Assembly: GCA_951394405.1 (NCBI GenBank)
Contig: OX596344.1
Span: 2,604,001 to 2,668,000, forward strand
Source of the DNA: Coprinellus micaceus
Lineage: Eukaryota > Basidiomycota > Agaricomycetes > Agaricales > Psathyrellaceae
Reading direction: 5' to 3'
Length of the DNA stretch: 64,000 nucleotides
Below, piece after piece: positions 35,453 to 44,953 of the stretch (position 1 is the stretch's first letter; each line of letters begins with the position of its first letter). The translations under genes and the position numbers were made by a program. The notes beneath the pieces were generated by a model. That model saw only the letters and a list, made by a program, of their open reading frames with translations. It did no database searches and had not been told where the DNA came from.

Positions 35453-36133
35453 TCTGGCGCGGTCGTTGGCGGGTCTGTGAGCATGAGCGCGACGTCAGCA
35501 TCAACTATCCCAGCAACGATTCAGAAGAGAGAGGTGTACTCACTTCCATATCCTCCCTCACGCGAGTTTGTGGAGAAGAGGGAGAGATGAACGCAGGCAC
35601 CCTGAGCCCTATTCCAGTACTGGGCGAGACCTCGGGCACTCTACCACCCTCGTCGAGGATGATTGGGCCCCGAGGACTCGCACTAGCAGGAGAGGGCTCA
35701 GAGCGACGTGCACGCAGCAACCCCCGAAGTGGAGGTCATGTTCGCCTGTCGGTGGCGGGCCTGTGGGTATATATCAGTATCTCCTTAGCACCAGCGGACC
35801 CGGAGAGGTGTGCTCACTTCCATTATTGATGAAGAGAGCTTGGGGGAGGCGGAGGAGGCGATGGGCGCACCCTGAGCCCGTATGTACGCACACTTGATAC
35901 CTAGTAAACCCAACTACCCTCATCGAGGGAAGTCGAGCGTACGAGGTCTAGCGCGGGTAGGAGGGGGCTCAGAATGCGTCGTCGCGAACCCTGCATCGGA
36001 GGTCACCCGCCCGGCGCGGTCGCTGGAGAATAAGGAAGACGTCAGCAACGGCGACCCCAACGGCGAAGAGAAGTGTACTGACTTTCGATTGTTGACGAAG
36101 AGAACTTGGAACGGGGGAGGCGATGGACGCACC

Positions 36134-36236
36134 CTGACCCCTCCCACATTGGTTCTCCTGGGACCTAGCAAACCCAACCACCCTCATCGAGGGAAGCCGA
36201 GCGTATGAGGTCCCAGGAGCATTAGAGAGAGCTCAG
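36134..36236 (-). repeat. Hairpin unit with perfect 12-bp middle stem
   Basis: CTCCTGGGACCT at 36155..36166 is perfectly complementary to AGGTCCCAGGAG at 36208..36219, enclosing the inner hairpin CCCTCATCGAGGG at 36181..36193. The outer arms here carry two mismatches (CTGACCCC against GAGCTCAG). Confidence 0.8.
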
Positions 36237-36710
36237 AGTGTGTCATCGCGATCCCCGGATTGGAGGTCATGTTCGCCTGGCCTCGTCGTTGGCGGGCCTG
36301 TGGAGATATGTAAGACGTCAGCTTCGACGATTCCAATCGCGAAGAGAAGTGCACTCACTTTCCGATTTCCGATTGTTGACGAAGAGAGCCTAGGACAGAC
36401 GGAAAAGGCGATGGACACACCCTGAGCCCGTATGTACGCACACTTGATACCTAGTAAACCCAACTACCCTCATCGAGGGAAGCCGAGCGTACAAGGTCCC
36501 GCTCGAGTAGGAGAGGGCTCAGAATGCGTCATCGCGGTCCACAAACCGGGTTGGAGTTCATGTTTGGATGGATGGATGGACGTTTTCGCTTTGAATGAAG
36601 GGTCTGCTCAGTCAATTGTCTTGAAAGCTGTGAAGTGGACTCACCCTACTTATACCCTTGACCCTTCCCTACGGTCGTGGAAGGGAGACCCGTCGACCCA
36701 TAGAGTACAC

Positions 36711-36814
36711 CTAAGCCCAACATTCCCCAAATAATTGGGGACCGAGCGAGCCGTCCCGTCCTCTCAGAGGAAGGGGAGGGGGGCTGGGTCCCAAGGAGGG
36801 TGGGGTGGGCTTAG
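36711..36814 (-). repeat. Hairpin unit with compensated outer arms (CTAAGCCC/GGGCTTAG)
   Basis: The fourth pair of the consensus arm is G-C to A-T changed on both sides, keeping pairing. TTGGGGACC pairs with GGTCCCAA inside the unit (one bulge). The unit at 37130..37233 has the same changed arms. Confidence 0.75.
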
Positions 36815-36816
36815 AT

Positions 36817-36837
36817 GGGTTTGGGTTTGGGTTTGGG
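36817..36837 (+). repeat. GGGTTT short tandem repeat
   Basis: Three GGGTTT steps followed by GGG, in a G-rich stretch beside a hairpin unit. It is not the TTAGGG telomere repeat. It could form a G-quadruplex. Confidence 0.7.
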
Positions 36838-36896
36838 TGGGCTGGGGCGTCGGAGGGTTGCGCGAACCCTTCACGGGAGTTCATGTTCGTCGTTCA

Positions 36897-36924
36897 ATGT
36901 CCGATGTCCGATGTCCGATGTCCG
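36897..36924 (+). repeat. 7-nt tandem repeat, ATGTCCG x4
   Basis: Four perfect copies of ATGTCCG, between two hairpin units. Confidence 0.85.
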
Positions 36925-37233
36925 CACTGTGTGTATGAGCACGACGTCAGAGAGGATCTTGACGATGATCAGGAGATGTCGATGAGTACCCACGTTATCT
37001 GGATTTCGTCTCGGGGGTCGCTTAGGTGTGGTTGGGTTACGGGATCTTGTGTCTTTCTTGCGTCTCTCCTGCATCTCCCCTGCTTCGTCTCCTCGAAGAA
37101 AGGGTGTGGAGGGAGACCATCGAACCCACCTAAGCCCGACGGCCCACAGAAATGAGGGACCGAGCGAGCCGTCCCGTCCTCTGAGAGGAAGGGGAGGGGG
37201 GCTGGGTCCCAAGGAGGGTGGGGTGGGGCTTAG

Positions 37234-38733
37234 ATGGGTTTGGGGTCGGGTGGCGTGTCGAAGGGCCCTGGGACCCCTGCATTGGAGTCCACGCTCAACG
37301 TCCGCACTGTGTGTACGACGCTTCAACATCGAGGATCTTGACGATGGTCAAGAGATGGAGTACCCACTTTATCTGTATTTCACCTCGAGTTACTTATCTC
37401 GACCGCATCGATTGTGGGTGTACGTGATCGGCGACGTGCGCGACTGGATGGGTTGAACGACGTGGGTGTGGGGATGAGAGATGTGATCTGTTGGTTCTTG
37501 GGCGGTGAGCGGTGAGATGGGTAGATCGAGGATAGATAGGCAGATCAAGTCGATGGATCAAGGATAGGTAGATCAAGTCGATGGATGGATCAAGGATCGA
37601 TGGATGGATAGAGCGATAGATCGTGTTGGTGAGCGCGTACCCGATAATCAACGATTAAGTAGACATACCTCCGTGTACGATTGAGAAGGTTCCCGAATAC
37701 ATCGTCTCCCCCATCGAATAATCGCTCGCCTACCGCCCACCCATCGCCCGGTGATGGCATTGACAACGGGCAAAGAACAAGGAACGCAGATGGCCGATGA
37801 GAAGCCTCTTGAAAACACACAAGCGGCTACAAGCGGCTAGTACAAGCGGAGGAGATAGAGATAGACACCGTGATAACCATAAACCAAGCACACCCTACCA
37901 GACCCTACCACGCCGCATATGCACGAGCCGGCATGACGACCTGGGTCCTGCAACGCCTACCACGTCCGTCCGGGCGCGGTTGTAACTTGTCGGGAAGGGG
38001 ACGGGTGTGTGTGCGGTTGACGAGTGGGTGGGGGAGTTGGGTGAAGAGAAGGGTGAGGAGGGTGAGGAGAGGGATCTTCGTCTCTCGTCTCTCGTCTCTC
38101 TCTCTCTTCCTCCTCCTCCCTCACCCTCACCCTCACAGAGCAGACCAAGCAACCACGGAACCCCACTCCGCTAGACTCCGCTTCCCTTCCTTCCCATGAC
38201 AACCAACGACACCCGCATCACCTCCATCACCGCATCGAAATTTCATCAACCCACCCTGCACAACGTTCCCACGCGCTTTCCCACCCAAATCCCCTTCCCC
38301 TTCCCTTCCCCCAAGGCGTTGCTTACGTTTTTTATCATCGTTGTCGTCGAGTCGTTCGTTGTTACGCTCTCTCTCTCCTTCTTTCTCTTCTTCTGCTACG
38401 CTCGATTCGATTCTACGTTCCTTTGCTTGAGAGCGACCGAGCGCGAAGCACGAATCGAGAAGAGACGGGACTAGGCCAGCCACGTCGTCCAGTCAGTCAG
38501 TCAGTCTATCAGCCTCATCGACGATCGTCCTCCCCTTCTCTCTTCCTCCCTCCTTCTCCAACCTACGAAGAAGCGAACCAGCGTACCTCACACACACCCA
38601 CACCCAAAAGACCCACCCGCAACCCGCGGACCACGTTCCTTCCTACAGTCTCTACAACCAACCAACCGACCAGCTATCTATCTACCGATACCTTTTCTAC
38701 TCAAGAAAACACCTATAACAAGAACACCAAGCG
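37234..38733. other. Low-complexity spacer and promoter of membrane-protein gene
   Basis: Holds a GATC/GATG/GATA-rich microsatellite-like stretch (about 37510..37620), similar to stretches near 34440-34500 and 43090-43125 beside the inverted arms, and pyrimidine-rich tracts (TCGTCTC repeats and CTCACC repeats, about 38080..38140). The long pyrimidine-rich leader up to 38733 fits a 5' UTR. Confidence 0.5.
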
Positions 38734-41700
38734 ATGACAGGGCATTCTTCCCATTTCAAGGTCGTGCATAACAAGCATGCTTCCTCTTCTTCTCCCTCGA
38801 ACTCGAAGCGCCGATTAGGGTTAGAGAGAAAGAGCGACGAATCCGACGACATCCTCGACATCGAACTCGGCGTAGGGAGCCTCGAGGCGGAGCTCGAGGT
38901 TGAGCCGGACAACGTTGAGGTTGAGGTGGAGGCGAGGGAGGGGACGCTTGTGAGGAGGGCGGATAAGACGCCGAGTGAGAGTCAGTATCTCTTCCTCTCT
39001 TCATTCATTCCTTCCTTTCTCTTCGATCCTGTCGAGCTGTGGACAGCGCTGACGATTCCTCTTCTTCCTTCTCTCCCTCCTCGCCCTTGCGCTTCATCTC
39101 GACTGGGACGAACGTCACATCGTACCACACGACCGGCTCAAACCCGCTCAACACCCGCCTCCCACTCTTCTCTCTGCCCAACTCACTCGCCTTATCAACC
39201 TTCTTCGCTTCCCGCCAACGCCTTCCGCCCGCCTTTCCTCCGCATCCTCTCCCCACCATCGACCTTGACACCCTGACTCGACGACGAACCCTGGTCTTCT
39301 CACGCCTTCACCCATGCAATGGAACCGCAACCGCACCCGTCTTTCTCCATCCCGCCCACTCCGCCCTTCCACCTCAAACACCTCAACTATGACACCCCAA
39401 CCCGCTCATCCCCTCACTCCGCCCCAACACCACTCCGCCTCCAAACCGCCCCAACCCGGCTCGTCCGCTCACTGCGTTCCCCGAAAACAGCCTGCGACAC
39501 CGGCGCGTTCTACACCGCGCCCACGATCGGCAGCACGCACGACAGTCTCCAGCCGTTGACGGTTTCGTGGGATCCCAAGTTGAATTGTGTGCGTGTCCTC
39601 TCTATTTTCTTTACTCTACTGCGTTTTGCTCACCGTCTCCTCTCCCTTGCGCTCGCGTACGCTCACCCCCCCTCGCTCGCCTTTGCGCTCACGTACGCTC
39701 ACCCGCCCTCACTCGCCTTCGCCCATATCTGGCTCGTGCTCGCCTCTCGCTCCCCCATCTCTCGCCCCCGCCTACTCTGCTCGCCTCCGGCTCACCCTCA
39801 CCCCCACAGCTCTCCTCAACCCTCCTCGACATCTACCTCTACGCCCCGCACACCACCTCCCCGCGCATCCACCTCTGGTCGAAGGTGAAGGCGACCCGCG
39901 GGAAGATGGAGGTAGAGATTATGCCGCGGTGGTGGAATGCGACGGGGAGTGAGGAGTTGCAGGTGCGTTGGGTTTCTTTTAATTTTAAGAGGAGACGAGA
40001 GTTTTTTTTGGATGGGGAGAGAAAAGGAAGAGAATGGATGCTAATGGGAGAAATAGATTCAAATTGTGGAGAGCGGCAAGGCGCCGTTCTTGTCGAATTT
40101 GCCGGCAGGGCCCGTGTTTACTGCGACGTACGCCGCCCCCTCGGATGGGAGCACCCCGACGGTGGCGGATACGAGTGTGGTGGATATTGGGGAGACGAAG
40201 GTGAATGATGATGTGAACCCTTCTTGTACGTCCTTCCTTCCTCTCTTTCCCCCTCTCCCCCTTCCCCATCCCAATACTAACACCCCCACCCCCCACAGCA
40301 TCCAAAGGCAAAATCGCCGCGGGGATCCTCATCCCGCTCCTCTTCCTCCTCCTCGGCGGCGCATTCTACCTCCGCTGGAAACGCGCCAAGAGCCGCACGC
40401 AGCGCAAGGCGTGGACGGAGGCCGTCGATAAGAGGATGTCGACGATTAGCACGGATTGGAAGAGTGTGACGGGGAAGGGCGCGCAGGAGGCGATAAGGAA
40501 GAGTTTTGCGGCGAATCGGGGGAGTACGTTTTCGTTTAACGGGGGTGTAGGAGGAGGAGCGGGAGGGGCAGGGGGGAGACCGAGTAGCCAGTGGGCGAAT
40601 GATGAGTGGAACGAGAAGAGTGAGGATGGGGGGGATGCGAGTCAGAGGAGGCCTGGGGTGGGCTTGCGGAATCCTGCGGCGTTGAGTGGGGGGGAGAGGA
40701 TGAGTAGGGTTAGCTTCGCTAACGACCCGAGGCCGAGTAGTGAGAGTAGGCGGACGAAGGTTATGAGGGATTCGTATGTCCCGCCTGTGCCGAGTTTGCC
40801 GAATGTGGCGGGGGGCGGGGAGAGGGATGGGTATGGACACGGAAATGAGGGTGGGGGGAGTGGGAAAGAGGGGAATGGGAGTGAGGAGGGGAGTGGAGCG
40901 ATGAGCCCGACGCAGACGCAGGGTGCGTTTAGTTTGACTCCAGAAGCTATCCGTGCGCGTATCGCTGCTGGACGTGCGCGGTCGACGAGTAATGCGAGTT
41001 CTGGGGCGGGTGGGCAGGGTGGGATGGGTGCGGTGAAGGGGAGTGTGGATATTGGGGGGGATGATACCCTTGCGGCACTTTCTAGTGAGTCTTTCCTTCC
41101 TTGTTTTCTTTCTTCCTCTCCCTCTCTCTCTCTCTCTGTGCACAACACGCGCAGCAGAGAGAGAGAGAGAGTATATCGTGTGGTGAAATGTGAAACAAAC
41201 GCTGACCTGAACCCCGAATAGTGATGCGCACGGGCGCTGCGGGCGCCTCGACGGACGACCTCCTCTTTGCGGCGCCTGCGCCGCCTGCGCAGGTCTATTC
41301 GTCGCCGCTGGCGGGGAGTTCGGTCGTTGCTGGTTATGCGGGGCAGGGGTATTCTTCTGGTGAGTACCTTTACGAGGTGTTGAAAACGGGAAGATGGAAT
41401 AAATGCTGACGAAACCGAATGTGGGAATAGGTAACGGCATGTCGAGCCCTACGGTGTCGAGCCCTGTGATGAGCAGCATCCCGATGCCTGCGATGCAGGC
41501 TATGCCCGCTGCGATGATGAGTCCGGACGATATGCTCCGTGCGTATGCGGAGCGGAAGAAGAGTGTGGCATCTGCTGTGCCCTCCTCCCATATGTCGTCG
41601 TCGTCCCTTTCTCAATCCACCTACACCAACGGCTCTGCGTACGGCAATATGGCGTACCCCGCGATGCCTCCCCCCGCTGTCAATACCGGTGGAATGGGGG

Positions 41701-41939
41701 GAGTGGGAGGGAGGACCCTGTTCAATGGGAGCACGGTGAGTCCGCAGGGGACGGGGGAGAGGAAGGAGAGGACGCCGAGTTTGGGGTTTGCGCCGGGGGA
41801 GTATGATCCGGATTTTAGGTTTGTGGAGGGCCAGGAGGGGGACGCGTATGGGGGGACAGGGGTGGATGCGTATGGGGGTGTGCAGGAGGGGACAGAGGGT
41901 GGAGAGAATAGGGCGGGGAGGGGGGCTTGGAGGCGTTGA
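38734..41939 (+). CDS. Single-pass membrane protein of a conserved mushroom family, function unknown
   Basis: Multi-exon. The extracellular part contains LRFISTGTNVTSYHTTGSNPL, KTACDTGAFYTAPTIGS, LTVSWDPKLNC, HTTSPRIHLWSKV, EIMPRWWNATGSEELQ and LPAGPVFTATY. The membrane helix is IAAGILIPLLFLLLGGAFY followed by basic LRWKRAKSR. The cytoplasmic tail has RMSTISTDWKSVTGKGAQEAIR and long Gly/Ser/Pro-rich stretches, ending GEYDPDFRFVE and RGAWRR. I know similar single-pass proteins from other Agaricomycetes but no assigned function. Near 39276-39300 the reading frame changes between DLDTLT and HAFTHAMEPQPHPSF with no AG acceptor in between; this may be a 1-2 nt indel. No signal peptide at the N-terminus is obvious (HSSHFKVVHNKHASS). 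Confidence 0.65.
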
Positions 41940-42460
41940 GTGTGATGTGACTTGAGTGTGGGGAGAGGTGTATTTGTAGCGACGACGTTGTGGTTCCCTT
42001 TCTCGATTCTTGTACTATCCCTCAGCCGTCCTCTCTTTTTAAGGAGAGGGGGAGAGGTCGTCTTGTGACTTGATAATTCTTTTGTGTTTGGGTTTTTGAT
42101 ACCCCTTTTTTTCTTTCTCGACTCTTCTTTGACTCCGCGCCTGCCCTGCCCTGTTCCTACGTACCCCCTGCCACGCGCCTACGTACCTCCCCCTTATATA
42201 TGGGAGAGAGGGAGGAGGGAGGAGGGTGTGGGGTGGTTGTGACTTTTTGGTACCCTGATCTTGTGAATTATATCTATCTATCTATTATATTGATCTCTTC
42301 TCTTCCTTCCTGCCTGCGCGTCTACGTTTTACCTTTTTCTCGCCCTTCCCCATTTCGTATTGGCGCGTGGGTTATACATATACGATAACGCTGCGCGTGT
42401 ACACCCCTTGCTCATTTACGTTTATGGTTACCCTGTCCGTGTACCCCCCCCTTGCACATT
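41940..42460. other. 3' flank of membrane-protein gene
   Basis: T-rich 3' region with short TATC/TATA microsatellite (about 42271..42290). No gene seen. Confidence 0.5.
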
Positions 42461-42601
42461 AGGTAGGCTCACGGTTGTCGCAGTTCGCAACGCAGTTCGC
42501 AGTTGCAGCGCCGAAATGGCAGAGACGTCACAGTTTTCACACGCAAGTTGGCGGGCGTGATGCAACTGCAGCTGCGAACTGCGACAACCGTGAGCCTACC
42601 T
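42461..42601. mobile_element. MITE-like element, 141 bp
   Basis: Perfect 29-bp terminal inverted repeats (42461..42489 and 42573..42601), beginning AGGTAGGCTCACGG and ending CCGTGAGCCTACCT. The flanks read ATT on both sides, consistent with a 3-bp target-site duplication. The 83-bp interior has no coding capacity. The perfect ends suggest a recent insertion or an active source elsewhere. The superfamily is not certain. Confidence 0.85.
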
Positions 42602-42960
42602 ATTTACGGTTACATTGACCCCATTCGCCCCTTGAAGCTTGACCTTTTGTCTTCGTCTCAGTACAGTCTCGTCCGCACGTGCTACAGCCTATTGCGACGA
42701 CCGCGACCGATCTTACGTTTCTGGATTCCCGAACCCTTTACGACTTTATTGATATCGGCCGAGTCTTGTGTTTTATACCGGTTAGGTGTTTCGTGTGTGT
42801 TTGCAGTATCGCGGTAATACCCATTTATGTGTGGTTGTGCTTTTTGGTTCGTGTGATTGTGGCCTTGTTTTTGTTTTGTTTGAACGACTGAGAGGAGGGT
42901 GGAAGGTGGGTACGAGGAAGGGGGGATGGGTGATAGGCGCCCGTGGTGAGGCGTGTGAAC
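42602..42960. other. Spacer between MITE and inner inverted repeat
   Basis: T/G-rich; no gene supported. Its right end (from about 42895) begins the inner inverted repeat. Confidence 0.45.
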
Positions 42961-44670
42961 TATATAACTGTGCTTGGTGACGTGTGTGACGAGAGGAAGG
43001 GTTGTTCGTTGTCCTTCTTCGTCTCTCCATCGATTGTCGAGAGCGGGCTGGGAACACGTCTGCGATCTATTCATCGATCGTAGATTGGGCATCTATCTAT
43101 CTATCCATCCATCTACTGATTCAGATCTCGTCAAGAGATTGCGGGACGTTCTCTCGGTTCGAACGCCCCATACAAGATAAAGAGGGCTGAAGATCGGATC
43201 CCTGCACCGTGCACCTTCACCATCCATCCTGAACCGAGCTCAGGAGCCAAGAAGGTCGTCGACGCCGTCCACAATCCAGCGTCCCCAAGCTGCGTTATGG
43301 ATAGCCCACCGAGTACGCATTGGACGGTAAGAAGCGATTCACTTGATAAGGCGGAGTCTTCGATGGATCGATCTCCCTGTCCTTACTTTCTCTCGCCCCC
43401 AGATCACCCACACCTATGGTCCCAAGCCCCATCTGAGCCCACCCCACGACCTCTGGTACCCAGCCCGCTCTCTCTTCCTCTGCGAGGCCGCGACGGCTTG
43501 CAGGGTTCCCGTGGCCTGGGTTTGGCGGGCTCAGGTCGGTTCTGTGAGTCGGTGGATCCGTCCTTTTTTAGGAGATGAAGCGGACGAGCTTACGTCGGAA
43601 GTGGGAGGGGCGGGAGGCCAAGGGACAGAGGGTGAGTCCACTTCGTCAATTTCGATTAGTCCTTCGACTGGTATACAGTGCGTTCCCACTCGCACAGAAA
43701 CTCAATATACCTTCTACCCTCAAATACCGATCCTCGCTCGGCACGTCCAACCTCAAGATCACTGAACCCACAACTCTCTCCACAGCGGCTTTCGACGGCC
43801 AGCCCTCCCGAGCTCGCTCTCATCTTCCCGATCTCGTGTCCACAGCTTCTTTCGAGGGACAGGATCTGTGGATACGAGGTGGATCGGAATTTGGGACTGG
43901 GCTCAGGAAGGTTTCGTTGTCCGCTCTCTCCTTCGCTTACTACCCCTGGTCCTGCACCACAGCAGAGATGGGTACGCGCCCTCTTTCCTCCTGTATACTT
44001 CCAAAGAATCTAACTACTTCTATCGATCGTTGATATAGGACCACCGGCCGACTTAACACTCCGAAGGCAGACAATACGCTGCATCACCTCCAGACCAATG
44101 CCCGAAAGCTCGAACATGGTGTTGATTCTGCACGTCTGAGCCCCATTCCCATTGATACACCCAGGGCGTTCCACTGCCCTCTGTGAGGGTGGTGCAGCAT
44201 CCTAGGTGGCCTTGTTAAAGTGTTGGATGGGGCTCAGGTGGGTACTTATCACGCTCGTTTCCTCCTCCCGTCAATCACCGAATCAGCATGCAACCAAGCG
44301 GTGAGTATCTACTCTCCCTCTCATATTATGGGATACGAAGTGACGACATGCGTTTGTAGTCTTCACGGGTTGGGTGTGACGATGGCCAGGGAGTTTCCGT
44401 CTAAAATTAAGGGATTAAATGTACTTAGGCTGGCGATGGGTACCCCCAGATCGTGTCCATCCCTGGCCAAGCCCTCGTCCGGAGGTTTGCGACCACCCAC
44501 CCTGAGCCCGCTCCTATACCTGTCAGCCCTCGTACGCTCGGCTTCCCTCGATGAGGGTAGTTGGGCTTACTAGGTCCATAATGATACAATACCTGCGGGC
44601 TCAGGGTGCGTCCATCGCATCCTCCGCCTCTCGCAAGCTCTCCCGGTCAATAATAGAAAGTGAGTGCATC
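42895..44670. repeat. Inner inverted repeat, right arm
   Basis: Reverse-complement partner of 32840..34690. Clear hairpin units are 43433..43534, 44136..44237 and 44502..44604. A degraded one near 43760-43915 has arms CTGAACCC and GGGCTCAG. Confidence 0.85.
42961..42967 (+). promoter_or_regulatory. TATA box candidate of the right-arm hairpin locus
   Basis: TATATAA in GTGAACTATATAACTG. The left arm has GTGAACCCCTTGCAAG at the aligned place, so only the right copy has the box. Confidence 0.55.
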
Positions 44671-44850
44671 TCTCTTGGTGACTGGAATCGTTAAGGCTCA
44701 CCCATCGACCCGAGGGGGCACTCCTTGACGAGTGGAGTGGAGTAACGTTGGTGCCTCCCATGCTGGACGTATTCTGGGAGCTCAGCATTTTGTCGCGGTC
44801 CGTCTCGAGGACCCCGTTAGGCTTGAATAAATAGTCGCTTTGTCATTACG
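42990..44850 (+). ncRNA. Candidate spliced transcript carrying hairpin units (right arm)
   Basis: A compact plus-strand unit: TATA box upstream, a GATG-rich 5' part, a short ATG frame (MDSPPSTHWT) ending at a GTAAGA donor at 43327 with a CCCCCAG acceptor at 43401, later GT..AG candidates between the hairpin units, and AATAAA at 44826..44831. An open frame continues into exon 2 (ITHTYGPKPHLSPPHDLWYP) as far as 43765. The left arm encodes a related peptide (LSPHGNLRYPALSLFLSE), so a protein product remains possible. Non-coding is a working label only. No family recognised. Confidence 0.4.
44826..44831 (+). terminator. Polyadenylation signal AATAAA
   Basis: Canonical hexamer about 220 nt after the last right-arm hairpin unit; the only clear one near that locus on plus. 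Confidence 0.5.
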
Positions 44851-44953
44851 AGACTACAGTACTAAAATACAGTCTTTCGCAGTCCAAGCTTCAAGAGATG
44901 TCAACAGGTAAACCCGCTACCGGAGTCTCTCCAAAGCTGCTTCACCGACCTCC

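Larger units (their letters stand above)
31722..37233 (-). repeat. Array of about 16 hairpin units of ~102 nt with intron-like spacers
   Basis: Units start with CTGAGCCC-like and end with GGGCTCAG-like arms: 31722..31823, 32103..32207, 32375..32469, 32647..32738, 32915..33017, 33256..33357, 33588..33686, 33946..34047, 34934..35035, 35316..35418, 35602..35701, 35872..35972, 36134..36236, 36422..36522, 36711..36814 and 37130..37233. Most are 99-104 nt. Inside lie a middle stem and an inner hairpin such as CCCTCATCGAGGG. Between several units the minus strand shows well-formed introns: 35475..35543, 35761..35817, 36023..36082, 36298..36358, with GTGAGY or GTCAGT donors, a CTGAC/CTGAT branch site and CAG acceptors. 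The unit-bearing exons between them (217, 205 and 215 nt) are not multiples of three and most frames contain stops. No family recognised. Confidence 0.75.

Noticed and set aside
36817..36837. GGGTTT repeat as an interstitial telomere
   Set aside because: Basidiomycete telomeres are TTAGGG; the unit here is GGGTTT and only three copies long.
31722..37233. The hairpin array as a CRISPR array
   Set aside because: Eukaryotic context; the units are ~102 nt with diverged interiors, there are no short identical repeats with unique spacers, and no cas genes.
31722..37233. The hairpin units as a plain MITE family
   Set aside because: Units are regularly spaced in one orientation with intron-like signals between them and no target-site duplications that I could see; not excluded without a genome search.
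38190..38480. Frames in the pyrimidine-rich leader (plus and minus)
   Set aside because: Low-complexity Ser/Phe/Pro or Glu/Arg strings produced by CT tracts; better explained as 5' UTR.
40277..41479. 400-codon minus frame, Arg/Pro/Thr-rich
   Set aside because: Exact antisense of the membrane-protein gene's Gly/Ser-rich tail; composition is the mirror of the coding strand and no start context or motif supports it.
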